Shown: in pieces, positions 34,386 through 47,040 of the stretch
Numbering within the stretch: position 1 is the stretch's first letter
How the letters are laid out: the number at the start of each line of letters is the position of its first letter
NCBI RefSeq assembly: GCF_016808095.1
Contig: NC_068972.1
Location: 41,633,029 to 41,697,028 of the forward strand
Source of the DNA: Vigna angularis
Lineage: Eukaryota; Streptophyta; Magnoliopsida; Fabales; Fabaceae
DNA: 64,000 nt
Direction: 5' to 3'
Made by a program: the position numbers and the translations under genes
Notes under the pieces: model-generated
What the model was told of the DNA's origin: nothing
What the model saw: only the letters and a program-made list of their open reading frames with translations
Databases searched by the model: none

Positions 34386-37300
34386 TCACCCTCCCAAAGC
34401 TCCTGCATTGCAATTATTAACTATTAGCAGCATACCAATTGAATAATTTTTCCCCAAGAAATAAGACAGATTTGAATAGTATAGAAGCTTTCATGAACTA
34501 CTGAACATGCTTAATGCCGCATCAACATTGTTCAATGAATCATGTGTCCTAAACTTGCTCTTTGTTCAAAACTGTCTTTATACTTCTTTTACACTTTGGA
34601 AATAGCACAAATACTAATCACTAGTATCTTCAAGGTGCTGGTTAATAAACTGAGAGTTGAAAGTGTATATTAAAAGAAATATTTACTATATAAAAAACAG
34701 AAATGGTTTAATATTTGCTTATTTTAAGAGAAAACATTTAGTAGTGTACTAAATGTTCATAAGGTAGACCCTTGCAAATATAGTTGTACTTACCATCTTT
34801 GCTAGAACTGGTTTCCATGTCCAGCTGATCTTGCCATGAGCACCTCATATTGGAAGATGAGGAACACTGTTCTGGGACAGAGAATGAATAAGTGCTTGAA
34901 CTCTGCCTCCTGCATGAAGATTCAGCTGTGGAGGAAATCTCTTGATCAATGCTTGACACTCCAGTGTCCTTGCTAAGATTTTGTGAACTTTTCTGCTTAT
35001 GATTGATCTCTGCAGAACATTTTAATCTCTTTCTATGAGGAGGATCGTTCTGGGGTTGGTGAAGTGTTGGCACCTTCTGATCATTAGATGAAGAATTGGC
35101 CGGTGGAGCCTTGTCCTTCAAGAAAACTTTTGGAATGGCCAAATTTTCACTTTCATCAACAACTTCATGTCTTCCTTCTGAACCAGACCCTTTTGAAGCT
35201 GCCTCATTTTCCCACATCTTGAATATAGCTTCTCTTAACTGTTCTCTTGCCACATCTATGTCGATGATTGGTTTTGGATAGTTTTGTCCCAACTCAACTC
35301 CTGATGCTCTTAGCACAGTAAGGGGTGCATTCCAAGGATGGTGAATCCACTCAGCTGGCATTCTTGCCAACTCAGGCAGCCATTGACGTACATACTCTCC
35401 TTCTGGATCAAATTTAGCCCCATGAATCTGTTCCCAAAGTGATAAAAATTAGAAAAGTTCTACTGCTAGCTTTAATGTGTTAGGATTTGCCAATGCTTTG
35501 AGTAAGTAGTATTTTCTTCTTGTTATGTATATTTTGACCAAAAGAGGATCTTGTTGTCTATCTTAATATAAAACCAGATGTAGTTACTTCAAAAATTTGT
35601 AAGTAAACATGAACAGAAAAGTTTCTACAGATACCAAATGCATTAAAGAAAATCTGAATTAAAATCTATAGCATTTTACTCCCACTAGGACCAAATAAAT
35701 CTAGGAAGCAATTTGTCTAGTCAAACTCAGACTTTGAATGTTGACACATGAGGAAGTAAAGAAAACAAAGTAAAGTGAGAAAAAAAGGAAAGAAACTTCA
35801 CTTCAGCAGAATCAAATACAACAACAAATTCTGATATACTGTATAGATTGTGTTGATCATACAAGCATAAAAATGAATATAAATTATGAATCTCAGATAC
35901 TTGAAACCTACTATGGCAAAGAAAATGTACAAAAATTTACAAGAAAACATGACATACCGCAGGATCATCTAAACGCTCAAGCTTGTGGCCATCAGGTAAG
36001 CAACCTGAGATATACTGCCACCCCAAGATGTCACTTTCAAGGTCTGCATCCAAAAGTGTGTCCCAGAAGTATTTCATTCCCCATCTCCATGGTATGAGCA
36101 ACATTTTCACCGCAAAGCTAGAAACTATGACTCTTATTTTGTTGTGTATCCATCCTGTTGCCCAAAGTTCTCTCATTCCTGCATCAACTAGAGGATAGCC
36201 AGTTCTACCTTGTCTCCAAGCCTTAAAGTTATCAGGATCAGTTTCCCAAGGAAAATATGTCAAGTTCCCAAGAAGAGGCTTCTCTAATGTGAATGGGAAA
36301 TTGAAACAAAGATAACGTGAGTACTCTCTAAGTCCAATGGCTCTGAGAAAAAGAGTTACACTCTCTTCACCAGCATTGTTTCCTTCATTTGCCCATAATA
36401 TCTGCTTGGCACGCGCCAACTGAAAAACTTTCCTCACACTCAATTCTCCAAAATGAATATATGGTGACAATATCGAAGTGGAGTCCCCACCAATCTTTAA
36501 CCTGTTTTTGGAGTAGTGAAGTAGGTGCTGTTCAAAAAATTCTCTTAAAGCCTTCTCAGTCTTGTTCCAACCTGGACACCATGCTCTTCCTAACAATGCA
36601 TTGCTGGATTTCTCTGATTCATCCTCAAGACCCAGTTCTTCAATTGAACATTTCCCAACTTTTCCTGTCGTTAACAGAAGAAGATAAACAAATTCTAATC
36701 TGAAACTTTTTTTTGATGTGCAAAATTGTATTGCAATATGAAGACAGAGTGGTAATAGAAACAGAAAAACATCATCACTCAGCTGCTAGTTGTCACAAGC
36801 AGTTATTATATGCTCTCATTGGTTTTAATATCTAAACTCTAATGAAATCATGTTATCAATTATCATATTGTCAAGAAAAAAACACAGTAGCTTGATTAAA
36901 GTGGTACCTTCAGCTAGGATTAGTTGACAAGAAGGAATAGATGACAAAGCTTGCATTTGCATTTGCAAACATCTGTTCCAAAAGGGATCAAAAGCTGTAA
37001 AAGCATGTCCACTCTCGTCATATATATTCCATGGCTCAAACAACAAATCTCCATTGTAGCTTTGCACACCTATACCATGCTCCACTAGTTTTTCTTTGAT
37101 GTTGTGATCACGAACAAGAGAAACTGGATCTGACAAAAGAATAGTGATCATATATCTAGCATTGAACTTGGAAGAGATAGATCATAATGCTTTTTTTCTT
37201 GTTCATTATGAAGCACTACTATCAATTTTACCACATCATATGAAGTTTCAAGTAAATTACTTTTTATCCAATATTCAAGATAAATTGTTAATAGCAGTCT

Positions 37301-37863
37301 CAGTGAATAATATCCTTCAGAATTTGTTATTTAACCAAATACATTGGTATTGTGTGATCCATTAAGTGAATCTTGCTATTGAGATAATTCAATATTTTAA
37401 TAGAACCTACTTGCTTCCTCAACTTTTAGGTTTTCAAATATTTTAATAACATCAAAATAAGTAATACTATAAAGCAATACTAATATGGCTAGCACCTTTA
37501 ACAAACAAAGTAATTCTGTAAAAAGCTATATCTTGTTGGACAGCAGCACTTACCATAGAGATGGTTAAACACTACTTTTGTTGCTTGAATTGCATTTGCA
37601 CATTCCAACAGAGCCTCAAGAATACTATCAGTTTTGATCAGCACAAGTTCAGCTCCAAGTGATTTCAACGAATTATCCAACTGAGCAAGAGAATGTCTCA
37701 GCCACCACCTTGACACTCGACCAGGATAAAACTGCCCTTCATCTTTGGGGCACCAAATATAGACAGGGAAGACAGAACCTTCCCTAGCAGCAGCAGCTAA
37801 TGCAGGATTGTCCTCAATTCTAAGGTCCCTCCTAAACCAAACAATAGTCTTGTTCATACCCAT
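34386..37863 (-). CDS. CRY2: Cryptochrome 2 blue-light receptor
   Basis: Five-exon minus-strand model: 37863-37554, 37129-36908, 36664-35958, 35427-34794, 34402-34386; 629 residues. All junctions are GT-AG and keep the frame. The N-terminal photolyase-homology region (about residues 1-490) opens with NKTIVWFRRDLRIEDNPALA and includes DPVSLVRDH, LLSPYIHFGELS-type (here SILSPYIHFGE), the FAD-pocket stretch WRQGRTGYPLVDAGMRELWA and WDTLLDADLESDILGWQY. The C-terminal extension holds the cryptochrome DAS motifs: DQKVP (529-533, DQXVP), acidic residues and STAESS (579-584). It also carries a basic HRKRLK cluster suited to nuclear import. The shorter tail and these motifs favour CRY2 over CRY1. It acts in the nucleus in photomorphogenesis and flowering. 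The final exon contributes only ALGG; if the last intron is retained, translation stops at 34738-34740 with a different 18-residue tail. Start chosen as ATG at 37863; a second ATG lies two codons on. Confidence 0.93.
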
Positions 37864-39164
37864 AAAGGATTCTTCAGATTTCACATGCCAAATCCAAAGC
37901 CTTAACCCTCATCAAACTACAAGTACTTCACCTCAAGCTTCCTTCTACACACAAAAAAGCAAAGTGCTCACCTTTAAAACTTTGTGGTTTCCTATTGAAT
38001 ACTCTTACCAGCACAACACAGCACAGAGCAGCTGAAGACCCTGGCAGTGGCTGTAAAACTTCGATCTGGAATCTTCTCAATAACACAAAGCTATCTATAA
38101 AATCAGCAGCAGACAGGCTCAAATCACTGTCAAAAAGGACTTGACTTTGAAGATATGAGACCAACAGGTTGATTATCTTATCTAATCTTCAATTGCAACT
38201 TCTTTGCCTCTTTGTTTTCTGTATGTCATGCAACCTAAATCCAACTCAGAAACATTTCCCCTCATGTCTCACAATCACACACTCATCAATCTAAATTCCA
38301 AACCCCACCAATAATAAAAACGAGTAAATGGGAAAGAAATCTCCAATCACTAACCAAAAGAGACTAAGATGAATAAGAAGGTTCTGGGGCATAAATAGCA
38401 CGGTTCAGCTCAAAACCATGAACAACAAAACAAGAAAGACTGCATATTTCAGAAACCACAGAGCCAAAAAAAAGATGAGTAATTCATAAAAAGTCTTGAA
38501 TTCCAGCCACAAACAAACCCAATTCAAAACTTATGAGGTAGAAGTTCAGCGTTTACCAAGCCATCATGAAGTTTTGTTGAAGGGTCATTGAAGGAGCTAA
38601 TCAAAAGTAATTTAGTGTAAATTAGGCTTACCTAGTTTGGTAGACTATTATACGGATTGGCAAAAGGTCAAAAGTTATTGAATTAAGAAATTGTCTTTTT
38701 CCAAAATTTGTAAGGTGAGGATCCCACCAAAGTCTATGTGTGTGGATCACGTGTGATAGAACACATTGAAGAGACGCAGCTGATAATGCCTCGCAGACAC
38801 ATCACACGTGCCATGTAATTTCCTAACTGAGGTAAAGCAATAGGAAAAAGATACTTAGATATCATGATGTTTAAAAACTTATGCTTTCTGACGTTGTTTA
38901 AGAAAGAGGACAATGATCCGAGGTAGAAAAACATTAAAAAGAAAATAGTATAAGTGATTTTTATATTATTTAATTTAATAGTATAACGTAACTTTAAATA
39001 GTAACATTTTTTTTTTTCTACCAATCATTCACCAGTTGTTGGCATCTACCGATATCAGCAATTTCTTTACAGCACGTGTTTAAAGAAAAGCAAAAACCAC
39101 GGTAAAACATATTTAAGTTAGTATTTATGGTGTAAAGATATAATTAGAGTCAATCATTATAAAT

Positions 39165-39292
39165 GAATGAAAGAACACATTTAAAAGAATATTTAAATTA
39201 TTTTAATTTTTAATTTTTAAATGATGTGAATGAAAGAACATCTTTAAAAAGAATACTTAAATCATTTTAAATTTTAATTTTTAAATGATGTG
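39165..39292. repeat. 63-bp tandem duplication, two copies
   Basis: GAATGAAAGAACA ... TTTTTAAATGATGT occurs at 39165 and again from 39228 with few changes. Confidence 0.8.
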
Positions 39293-39569
39293 AGATTATT
39301 AAAAGTAGTAGAAATCTAATACATTTTAAAATAAAAAATCATAAATGATAAAAAAAAGTTTAATCTCAAACCTCAACAAATACTAATGTTGCACGATATA
39401 TGACTTTGCCGTATGGGATATATTTCAGAAAGAATAAAATATTTTACTTTATATTTATAATTTCTTTTAAATAATATGTTCTTCATTTATTCTTTACTCT
39501 TTCCTCTAAACCTATAAAACTCTCCCTACGTTACTTGGTTAGAAGAAAAAGAAAATATAATTAATATTA

Positions 39570-40050
39570 TAATGTAATTGTTATTATGGGCTTGTAACTG
39601 CTACGGTGACAAACTGAATGAAAAGGATCAAAGGGTAGTGGGACGTGAAGAAAGCGCCTCGGTCCCAATAACAGTTGAACGAAGTTAAAGCACAATTAAT
39701 GTTACAACGACTACTGATGAGTGATTAATGTTTGCATTAATGATCATTAAGAGGTAAATTAATTGTTCAGATTCTTATAAACTCTATAAATAGAGGATTA
39801 ATTTCGAGATAAACTCACTTTTTCATAATTGAATTACTATAGACCTACAAACTGTATAAATAGAGGATTAATTTCGAGGTAAACTCACTTTTTTCATGAT
39901 TGAATTATAATAAATCTAAGAGAAACATTTTGACTTGAGCGTCGGAGTGTATTCTGCAAGTCACTCCACACCGATCGATTACGCAAAACAAGGAGTGGAG
40001 CGAACATTCGACAAACACAGAAACTTCACATAGGCATCATCGTCGTCCCA
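39570..40050 (+). mobile_element. LTR-like retroelement fragment with duplicated TATA region
   Basis: A 70-bp direct duplication (39779-39848 and 39849-39918) places CTATAAATAGAGG-type TATA boxes at 39785 and 39855. Each is followed by GATTAATTTCGAG..AAACTCACTTTTTC. Downstream (39930-40030) TTGACTTGAGCGTCGGAGTG and GCAAGTCACTCC resemble the R/U5 region of plant Ty3/gypsy LTRs as I remember them. No paired LTR, target duplication or coding region found, so this is a fragment or solo LTR with unknown ends. Confidence 0.45.
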
Positions 40051-41472
40051 TTTCAACATAAAAAGTGAAATAATAACTATTAATGAAATATTTAAGTCCT
40101 TACTTCCCTCACTTCGTGAATAATATAGATTATTTTGTGCTACATATGTTATTTTACGTTGATTTCTCTCAATAAATAAATTTAAAACGTGATAATTTAC
40201 TACTTGTTTGTAAATAGTATTTTATATTTTCTGCCTAAAATTTTCTTTAAAAAAATATAAAACAGGGTGATTGTGCTAAAATAAATTAAATTGTTGATTT
40301 AGTTAATTTTCTCATAAACTTAAATATTTTTAATTAAGGTGTTATTAAATATTTTCAGTATGTTGTGTTGTTTAGTTTTTTTCAATAATTTGGTGATGTG
40401 TGTATTATTTTATCACATTGTTTCGTTGTCTTCTTCGTTTGAGAGATGATTAATATAAAATAAAAAATAATAATTTTGTTAATTTAATATAAAGAAATAA
40501 AAATTATTTGTTGTTTTACATTAATTATAATATTGTTTTATATTGATCATACAAGTCCATCACTCTGTTGAATAATAAAATTAAACGACATAATCCAATT
40601 AAAAAATATAAACATTATAAGTAATCAATAAAAAAAATCAATTAAAATTTAATTTAAAATACTCAAATTTATGATTAAAAAATTGAAACTTAATTACTCT
40701 AAATTATGTTACAAAAATTTAAACTATTTATTTGAGAACATGTGATTTCCTTTTTATAATAATCTCGCTGAAATTATTAAAAATCACTAAAATCAATTTG
40801 CTAACGGACATACTATTGTTAAATTATATTTTTTCAAAAATATAAGACATCAAACATTAATTAACTCTTAGACTTAATTGAGTAACTTCGAATATTTCAA
40901 AAGTTTAATTCCCCTGATTTAAACTGTGTTTGGCATTGGTATCCTAAGTTTTTTTTTTTCAAAAGTAAATCAATTTCCCTTTTTATCAAAAACACAAACA
41001 AATGTTCCTCTCATAAATGTTCTATAACCTCAAATTTACTTTATAATGTCTACAAGTGGTTTTGTTCTTCTAGATTATCACGTTTTTCTCTACCCTAATG
41101 TGATCTTCTTTCATTTTTATATTCAATTACCTTTCTTCATACAAATTCAATGAAGAAAAGAATAGCAAATGAATCAAACAAACAAAAAGAAGCAAAGGAG
41201 GAAGAAGACATTATGTTTTGACTCAGCAAGAAAATATGAAACAGAACAAGTCACGTGTCCCTGCCTCCTTGTTTTAAATGTTTATAAATATAGTTCACAC
41301 AAAAAATGTCATCTTTCTTTAAATTGCATTTGATCAATTATTACTTTTTTTTCAATCTAAAAGAAGACATTTGAGAGACATAGACTAGACAAAATGATAT
41401 TTAATTTGAAAGTCTAACTAATACATTTATAAAAACTTGATTTCAATTTTTTATATACATACTAGTTCAATT

Positions 41473-41779
41473 TCATAGAAGAACTGCAGCAGAAGCTTTT
41501 GAGCATTTGTGAAAGTTCACAAAGTCGCATTTGTGTACGAGTGAATGCATTGTGGAAGAGAAGAGAATAAACCCACAGAGATAAAACTGTAAAACACACT
41601 TTCGTATTATTTGAATAAAATGTATATTGTACAACACAGATAAAGTTTATATAAAGGAGAGGGAAGAAACAAAAAGAGAAACAAAAAGGAGGGAAAGAAA
41701 ACAGAAAAGAAACAGTGGAACGGTACGCGTGGAGCAATTAATGAAAGGCAGTGACAGTGCTTTTAATAGTTCTCTGACA
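41473..41779 (-). repeat. 3' LTR of the copia element
   Basis: 307 bp; on the minus strand starts TGTCAGAGAACTATT and ends TTCTTCTATGA. Contains a TATATAAA-type box in the same place as the other LTR (TTTATATAAAGG on the plus strand near 41650). Confidence 0.93.
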
Positions 41780-41789
41780 GCCCCCTTCA
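41780..41789 (-). promoter_or_regulatory. Polypurine tract of the copia element
   Basis: TTGAAGGGGGC on the minus strand directly abuts the 3' LTR start TGTCAGAG; this is the site where plus-strand DNA synthesis would be primed. Confidence 0.8.
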
Positions 41790-41805
41790 AGCTTGGCATA
41801 GATGT

Positions 41806-44800
41806 TTAGAGTGCCAAGCTTGGAATTGATGGTATGGAAGGTGGAAGGGTCTTCGTTAAGATATCAGCGAGCTGTAAAGTGGTATGGATGGGGAGAAGCT
41901 TGATAGTGCCTTGTTGGACTTTTTCGCGAATGAGGTGACAATCTATCTCGATATGTTTGGTTCTTTAGTGAAAGACCTGGTTAGTAGCAATTTTGATTGC
42001 ATAGTGGTTGTCACAGAAGATGGTAGCAGGTTAAGAGAACGGAAGGCGAAGATCAGTGAGAAGATTGGTGAGCCATTGAATTTCACAGGCAGTTTGAGCA
42101 AGAGCACGATATTCAGCCTCAGAAGAGCTGCGCGAGACAGTTGATTGCTTTTTGGATTTCCATGATATTGGGGAATCACCCAGGTAAACGATGTATCCCG
42201 TGGTGGATTTGCGAGAGTCAGGGCAACCAGCCGAATCTGAATCGCTATAAGCTTTTAAAGTGAGAGTGTTAGTAGCTTTTAAAAAAATACCCTGACCTGG
42301 TGTTTGTTTGATGTAGCGTAGAATTCTGAAAGCAGCTTGATGATGAAGCTTAGTTGGGGAAGCAATGTGTCGGCTTAAGCGGTGGACCGCATAGGTGATA
42401 TCGGGACGAGTGTTGGTGAGGTAGATAAGTCTCCCAATTAATCTTTGAAAAGCAACAGGATCATCAACAGGATCACCTTGAGAGGAAACTTTGATAGAGA
42501 AATTCATTGGTGTACTGACAGGAGCAGCATCAAGCATCCCTATTTCGTTGAGAAGATCCAAAGCATATTTGCGCTGGGAGAGATGGATACATTCACTGCT
42601 TCGTGCTACCTCAAAACCCAAAAAGTAAGACAAGTTACCAAGATTTTTAATTTTAAAACGATCATTAAACATGTTGGTAATGTGATTAATGTCATTGATG
42701 TCATTTCCTGTCAATATTATATCATCTACGTAGACAAGCATGATAGTAATGTTATCACCATTGTGTTTGGTAAAGAGAGAATGATCACCTAATGTTTGTG
42801 TAAAATCTTGAGAGAGGAGAAAAGAAGATAATTTATCATACCATTGACGACTAGCTTGTTTCAAACCGTAGAGAGATTTGTGGAGGAGGCAAGCTTGGTT
42901 AAGACCTGTTGCAGTGACTCCTGATGGTAATTGCATGTAGACTTCTTCATGCAAGTCTCCATGTAAGAAGGCATTATTGACGTGTAATTGCCTTAGATGC
43001 CAGTTATGAGCAGAGGCAAGAGATAAAATAAGGCTCACACTAGTAAGTTTTACCATAGGTGAGAAAGTTTCAAAGTAGTCAATGCCCTTCATTTGAGTGT
43101 ACCCCTTTGCAACAAGGCAGACCTTGAATCTATCTATTGTGCCATCAGTGTTGCGTTTGGACTTGTAAACCCATTTGCATCCTATAACCTTTTTATTTGG
43201 GGGTAGAGTAGTGATGGTCCACATATGATTTTGTTCCAAAGCAGTGATCTCTTCCTGCATGGCCGATTGCCAATGTTGGTATTGTATGGCTTCTTTGTAG
43301 TCTTGTGGATCAACAAAGTTGTCTAAAGAAGAAATAAAAGTTCTATATGCAATAGATATTCTATCAAATGTTAGAACATGATCACTAGGATATTTAGTGA
43401 TAGTGCTACTATAGGAAGAGATTTGAAAGTATTTTAAATATGCAGGGGGTTTTCTTACTCTAGTGGACCGCCTTGGAGAATATTCTCATTCTCTATATTG
43501 TCTTCATCATTGTTTTTAGAATCAGAGGAATTATTGGAAGTAAGAATTTCATAAGGTTGATCATGATCATAAGACATTTGATTATTATTCAAAGGTAAAG
43601 GAACATGCAGATTATCAGTAGTGGTAGAGTTTTTATCAGGAAAATCAGTTTCATAAAAAATAACATTTCTGGATATTTTAATATATCATGCTTGTCAAGA
43701 TCATAAGTTATATAACCTTTGGTAGTAGGATGGATCCCAAGAAAGAGACTGGGCTTGGCACGGGGATCAAGTTTCTTCCTATTAGCTTGAAGGGTGCTCA
43801 CATAACATAGACAACCAAACACTTCGAGTCTACTAATATCAAAATCTTTCTGATCATAAGGAGAACTATTTTGCAGAAAGGGTGTAGGCATGATATTAAT
43901 AAGGAGAGTAGCATAATTGAGAGCATAAGTCCATAACTGAACATAAATATTAGAATGAAAAATTAAAGCTCTAGTGACATTTAGAAGATGTTGATGCTTC
44001 CTTTCAGCTATACCATTTTGTTAGGGTGTTTCATTACAGGATGTTTGATGAATTATGCCTTTAGCCTTATAGTAATCATGCATAGTAAATTTACTGCCAT
44101 TGTCAGACCTAATGACCTTTATGGTAGTTTTAAATTGATTTTTAACATATGCAATGAAATGAATAAGATGTTGGCGGGTTTCAGATTTAGTTTTCATCAA
44201 ATGTACCCAAGTATATCGAGTATGATCATCAATAATGGCTAGAAAATATCTATGAGAGTGTAAAGAAGCAATAGAGCATGGTCCCCAAATATCAACATGT
44301 TTAACATCAAAAGGATGTAAAGCATAAGAAGTACTGGAAGGAAAAGGGAGACGTTTTTGTTTAGCAGCATGACAGGCATTGCAGTTATGAGATCTAGAGT
44401 CAATACAATGATATTTTTGTTTTAAGATATCTAAACGTCTATCAGACATATGACCCAAGCGATTGTTCCAGAGATTATTACATCCAACTTTACATATTTG
44501 GTGAGTATTTGCAGGGTTGTTTGAGTGTTGCCTGATGTTATTGTAGTTACGAAAGATGTATAAACCAGCATGAGAGTTAACTAAACCAATCTTCTTGTTT
44601 GTTGTCATATCCTGAATAGAACATACGGTATTAGTAAAGGTAAGGCATAAATGATTGTGTGCAACTAATATAGATACAGAGATAAGATTATAACAAAAAT
44701 CTAGAATGAAAAGAACGTCCTTTAGAATGATCTTGTCATATATCTGAATAACTCCTTTATGAGTAGCTTTTGTTTGCATGCCATTAGGTAAATTGATAGT

Positions 44801-46024
44801 AATTGGGGTAATCTTTTCATATGATTGAAGATGATTAAGAGAATAAACAACGTGATCTGTTGCGCCAGAATCTAAAATCCAAGAGACACTACATTTTTCT
44901 TTGTGTGAGTTAAGACCAAAAATGGTTTTACGTGTAGTAGTGGAGGTAGAGACTATATAACTGATTTGATTAGTGGATGCAGACCCTGTATCATTGGTGG
45001 GTTTGATAAGAGCCATTAAAGCTTGATACTGTTGTTGAGTTAGTCGAACTTCATGATCAGGAGCATCGTCTTGACTCTCGGTCTTGGTTTCTTGATTTCT
45101 GGTCATGAAGCTTTTTCCACTGTGAAGTCTATGACCGGGAGGAAACCCATGTTTTTTGTAGCAAACCTCAATGGTGTGGCTAGCTTTACCACAATGAGAG
45201 CAAGTCTTTCGATTGGTATAATTTTTGTTGGCAGGGAAGCCATTTTTCTTGAAACAAACAGACTCAGTGTGCCCATTTTTACCACAATATGAACATGAAA
45301 CAGGATTAATAGCAGCTACACTTTTTGTTTCTAAAGCATTAAGAAAGTTGTTATTCATAACTTGTCTTTCTTGTTGCACAACGTATGAAAATTTTTTGGA
45401 AATAGAGGGCATGGGATCCATTAGAAGGACATGGGATTGAATGTTACCATATTGCTCATTCAACCCTCGAAGAAATTGCAGGACACGATCTTCATGCTTT
45501 CTTTGGGCAATAATTGTCATTGTGCAAGAACATGGTATTTCACACGAGCAAACCGGTTCAGGACGAAAATTCTCAAGTTCATCCCATATGATTCGAAGCT
45601 TAGTGAAGAATTTCGTGATAGTGTTATCTCCTTGACGCAAGCAAGCTGCTTCATTTTGCAACGCAGAGATCTGTAAAAGATCTCCCTGAAAAAATCTTGA
45701 TTTGAGGTCATCCCATATGGCTTGAGCATTGTCCATCCAAAGAATGTTGTGTCGTATGTCAGGTGAAACAGAGTGGACAATCCAGGAGACCACCATACTG
45801 TTGCACTTCTTCCAGGCATTGTGAGTGACGTCCTCCTTATGTGGTTCATTAGCAGTCCCATCAACAAACTGGACCTTGTTCTTGGCACTTAAGGCAGTAA
45901 ACATGGATTTTCTCCAAGCATGGTAATTATTTGATTCAAGGAGTGGAGACACAAGAGAAACGACTGGGCTTTCACCAGGATGAAGATACAGAAAACTAGA
46001 AGAATTGTTATGATCTTCTACCAT
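41806..46024 (-). pseudogene. Copia gag-pol, inactivated
   Basis: The frame starts at the ATG at 46024 (MVEDHNNSSS). Gag is followed by two CX2CX4HX4C zinc knuckles (CSYCGKNGHTESVC and CSHCGKASHTIEVC), the aspartic protease motif WILDSGATDHV, the integrase zinc-binding region and catalytic core (VDIWGP, IRSDNGSKF), reverse transcriptase (YVDD box) and RNase H (SSSEAEYRAL). Breaks seen: an in-frame TAA in integrase at 44021-44023; loss of frame near 43680 after the LDKHDIL region, with further stops between 43300 and 43500; TAA codons at 42031-42033 and 41965-41967 in the RNase H end. Reverse transcriptase residue one of the catalytic triad is also altered (LHVNNAFL, His where the family has Asp). 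The product is therefore not functional. Confidence 0.92.
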
Positions 46025-46107
46025 TATGCAATAAACTATGAAAGAAAGCAAAAGAAAGTAAAGAAAAGGAGATTTAGGGTTGGCGCAACAGAGCTCTTCA
46101 AAGAAGA

Positions 46108-46119
46108 GCTCTGATACCA
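46108..46119 (-). promoter_or_regulatory. Primer-binding site (initiator Met-tRNA)
   Basis: TGGTATCAGAGC on the minus strand, complementary to the 3' end of plant initiator methionine tRNA and touching the 5' LTR with no spacer. Confidence 0.92.
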
Positions 46120-46426
46120 TCATAGAAGAACTGCAGCAGAAGCTTCCGAGCATTTGTGGAAGTTCACAAAGTCGCATCTGTGTATAAGTGAATGCATTGT
46201 GGAAGAGAAGAGAATAAACCCACAGAGATAAAACTGTAAAACGCACTTTCGTATTATTTGAATAAAATGTATATTGTACAACACAGGGAAAGTTTTTATA
46301 AAGGAGAGGAAAGAAACAGAAAGAGAAACAGAAAGGGGGGAAAGAAAACAGAAAAGAAACGGTGGAGTGGTGCGCGTGGAGCAATTAATGAGAGGCAGTG
46401 ACAGTGCTTTTAATAGTTCTCTGACA
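46120..46426 (-). repeat. 5' LTR of the copia element
   Basis: 307 bp, same termini as the 3' LTR, with about 19 differences. The plus-strand frames across it are artefacts. Confidence 0.93.
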
Positions 46427-46549
46427 CAATTTTGATGTTTTGAATTGTGTGATATGTTTCGATTTAAAAAAACGAAGTATATAAAAATGTAATGACAATT
46501 TTAAAAGTTTCACGAATTTAAAAACTTCAATTGCAAGACATAATGTTTT

Positions 46550-47040
46550 GCTTTGGTTTTTGCATAATTAAGACATATAAGTGCATGCTATTTTTTTAAT
46601 TATTTTATTTGAGCGATGAGATTTGACTTTGCTTTTATAAATAACCGAAATCATACATACATTCTACTTCAATTTTAAAAGAACCAAGCAAAAGATTTAT
46701 CAAAATTTTAAAATTGTCACTATTTTTTAATTATTTTATCTTAGAGAAAAAATTTATCTTTGATTTTGGAATAATTGAAGCCATACATGTATTCTGCTTC
46801 AAGTTTTAAAGAATTGAGATCCAAAAGTTGATAAAATTTTAAAATTATCACTCATTTTTTTAATTATTTTATCTTAGCATGTAGATTCACTTTGATTTTT
46901 AAACAACTGAAGTCATACATGTATTCAACTTTGGTTTCTATAAGATCGAGGCCAAAAGTAATTGTCTTTATGCTTTAGTTTTATTAATAATTGAAGCATA
47001 TTATCCTTTAGCCTTCAAATTTTATTATAACCAAAGCACA
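46550..47040. repeat. ~131-bp tandem repeat, 3-4 degenerate copies
   Basis: The unit contains TTTTTTAATTATTTTATCTTAG, then CTTTGATTTT..AATAATTGAAGCCATACATGTATTC and RATAAAATTTTAAAATTRTCACT. Starts are near 46591, 46722 and 46853, with a partial earlier and a partial later copy. Confidence 0.7.

Larger units (their letters stand above)
37864..41467. other. Intergenic; CRY2 upstream region and retroelement-like sequence
   Basis: The first 700-800 bases are CRY2 promoter/leader (a leader intron is possible, not resolved). No further gene seen. Contains two tandem duplications, listed below, and an LTR-like segment. Confidence 0.5.
41468..46431 (-). mobile_element. Ty1/copia LTR retrotransposon, complete structure, mutated
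   Basis: The element spans 41473-46426 (4,954 bp) in minus orientation and is flanked by a perfect 5-bp target duplication CAATT (41468-41472 and 46427-46431). Both LTRs are 307 bp and differ at about 19 positions, nearly all transitions (about 6%). The primer-binding site follows the 5' LTR without a gap and a polypurine tract precedes the 3' LTR. The gag-pol frame shows, in order, gag with two zinc knuckles, protease, integrase, reverse transcriptase and RNase H, the copia order. Several disabling changes are visible. Using a generic plant substitution rate near 1.3e-8 per site per year the LTR divergence would mean roughly 2-3 million years, an estimate only. Confidence 0.95.
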
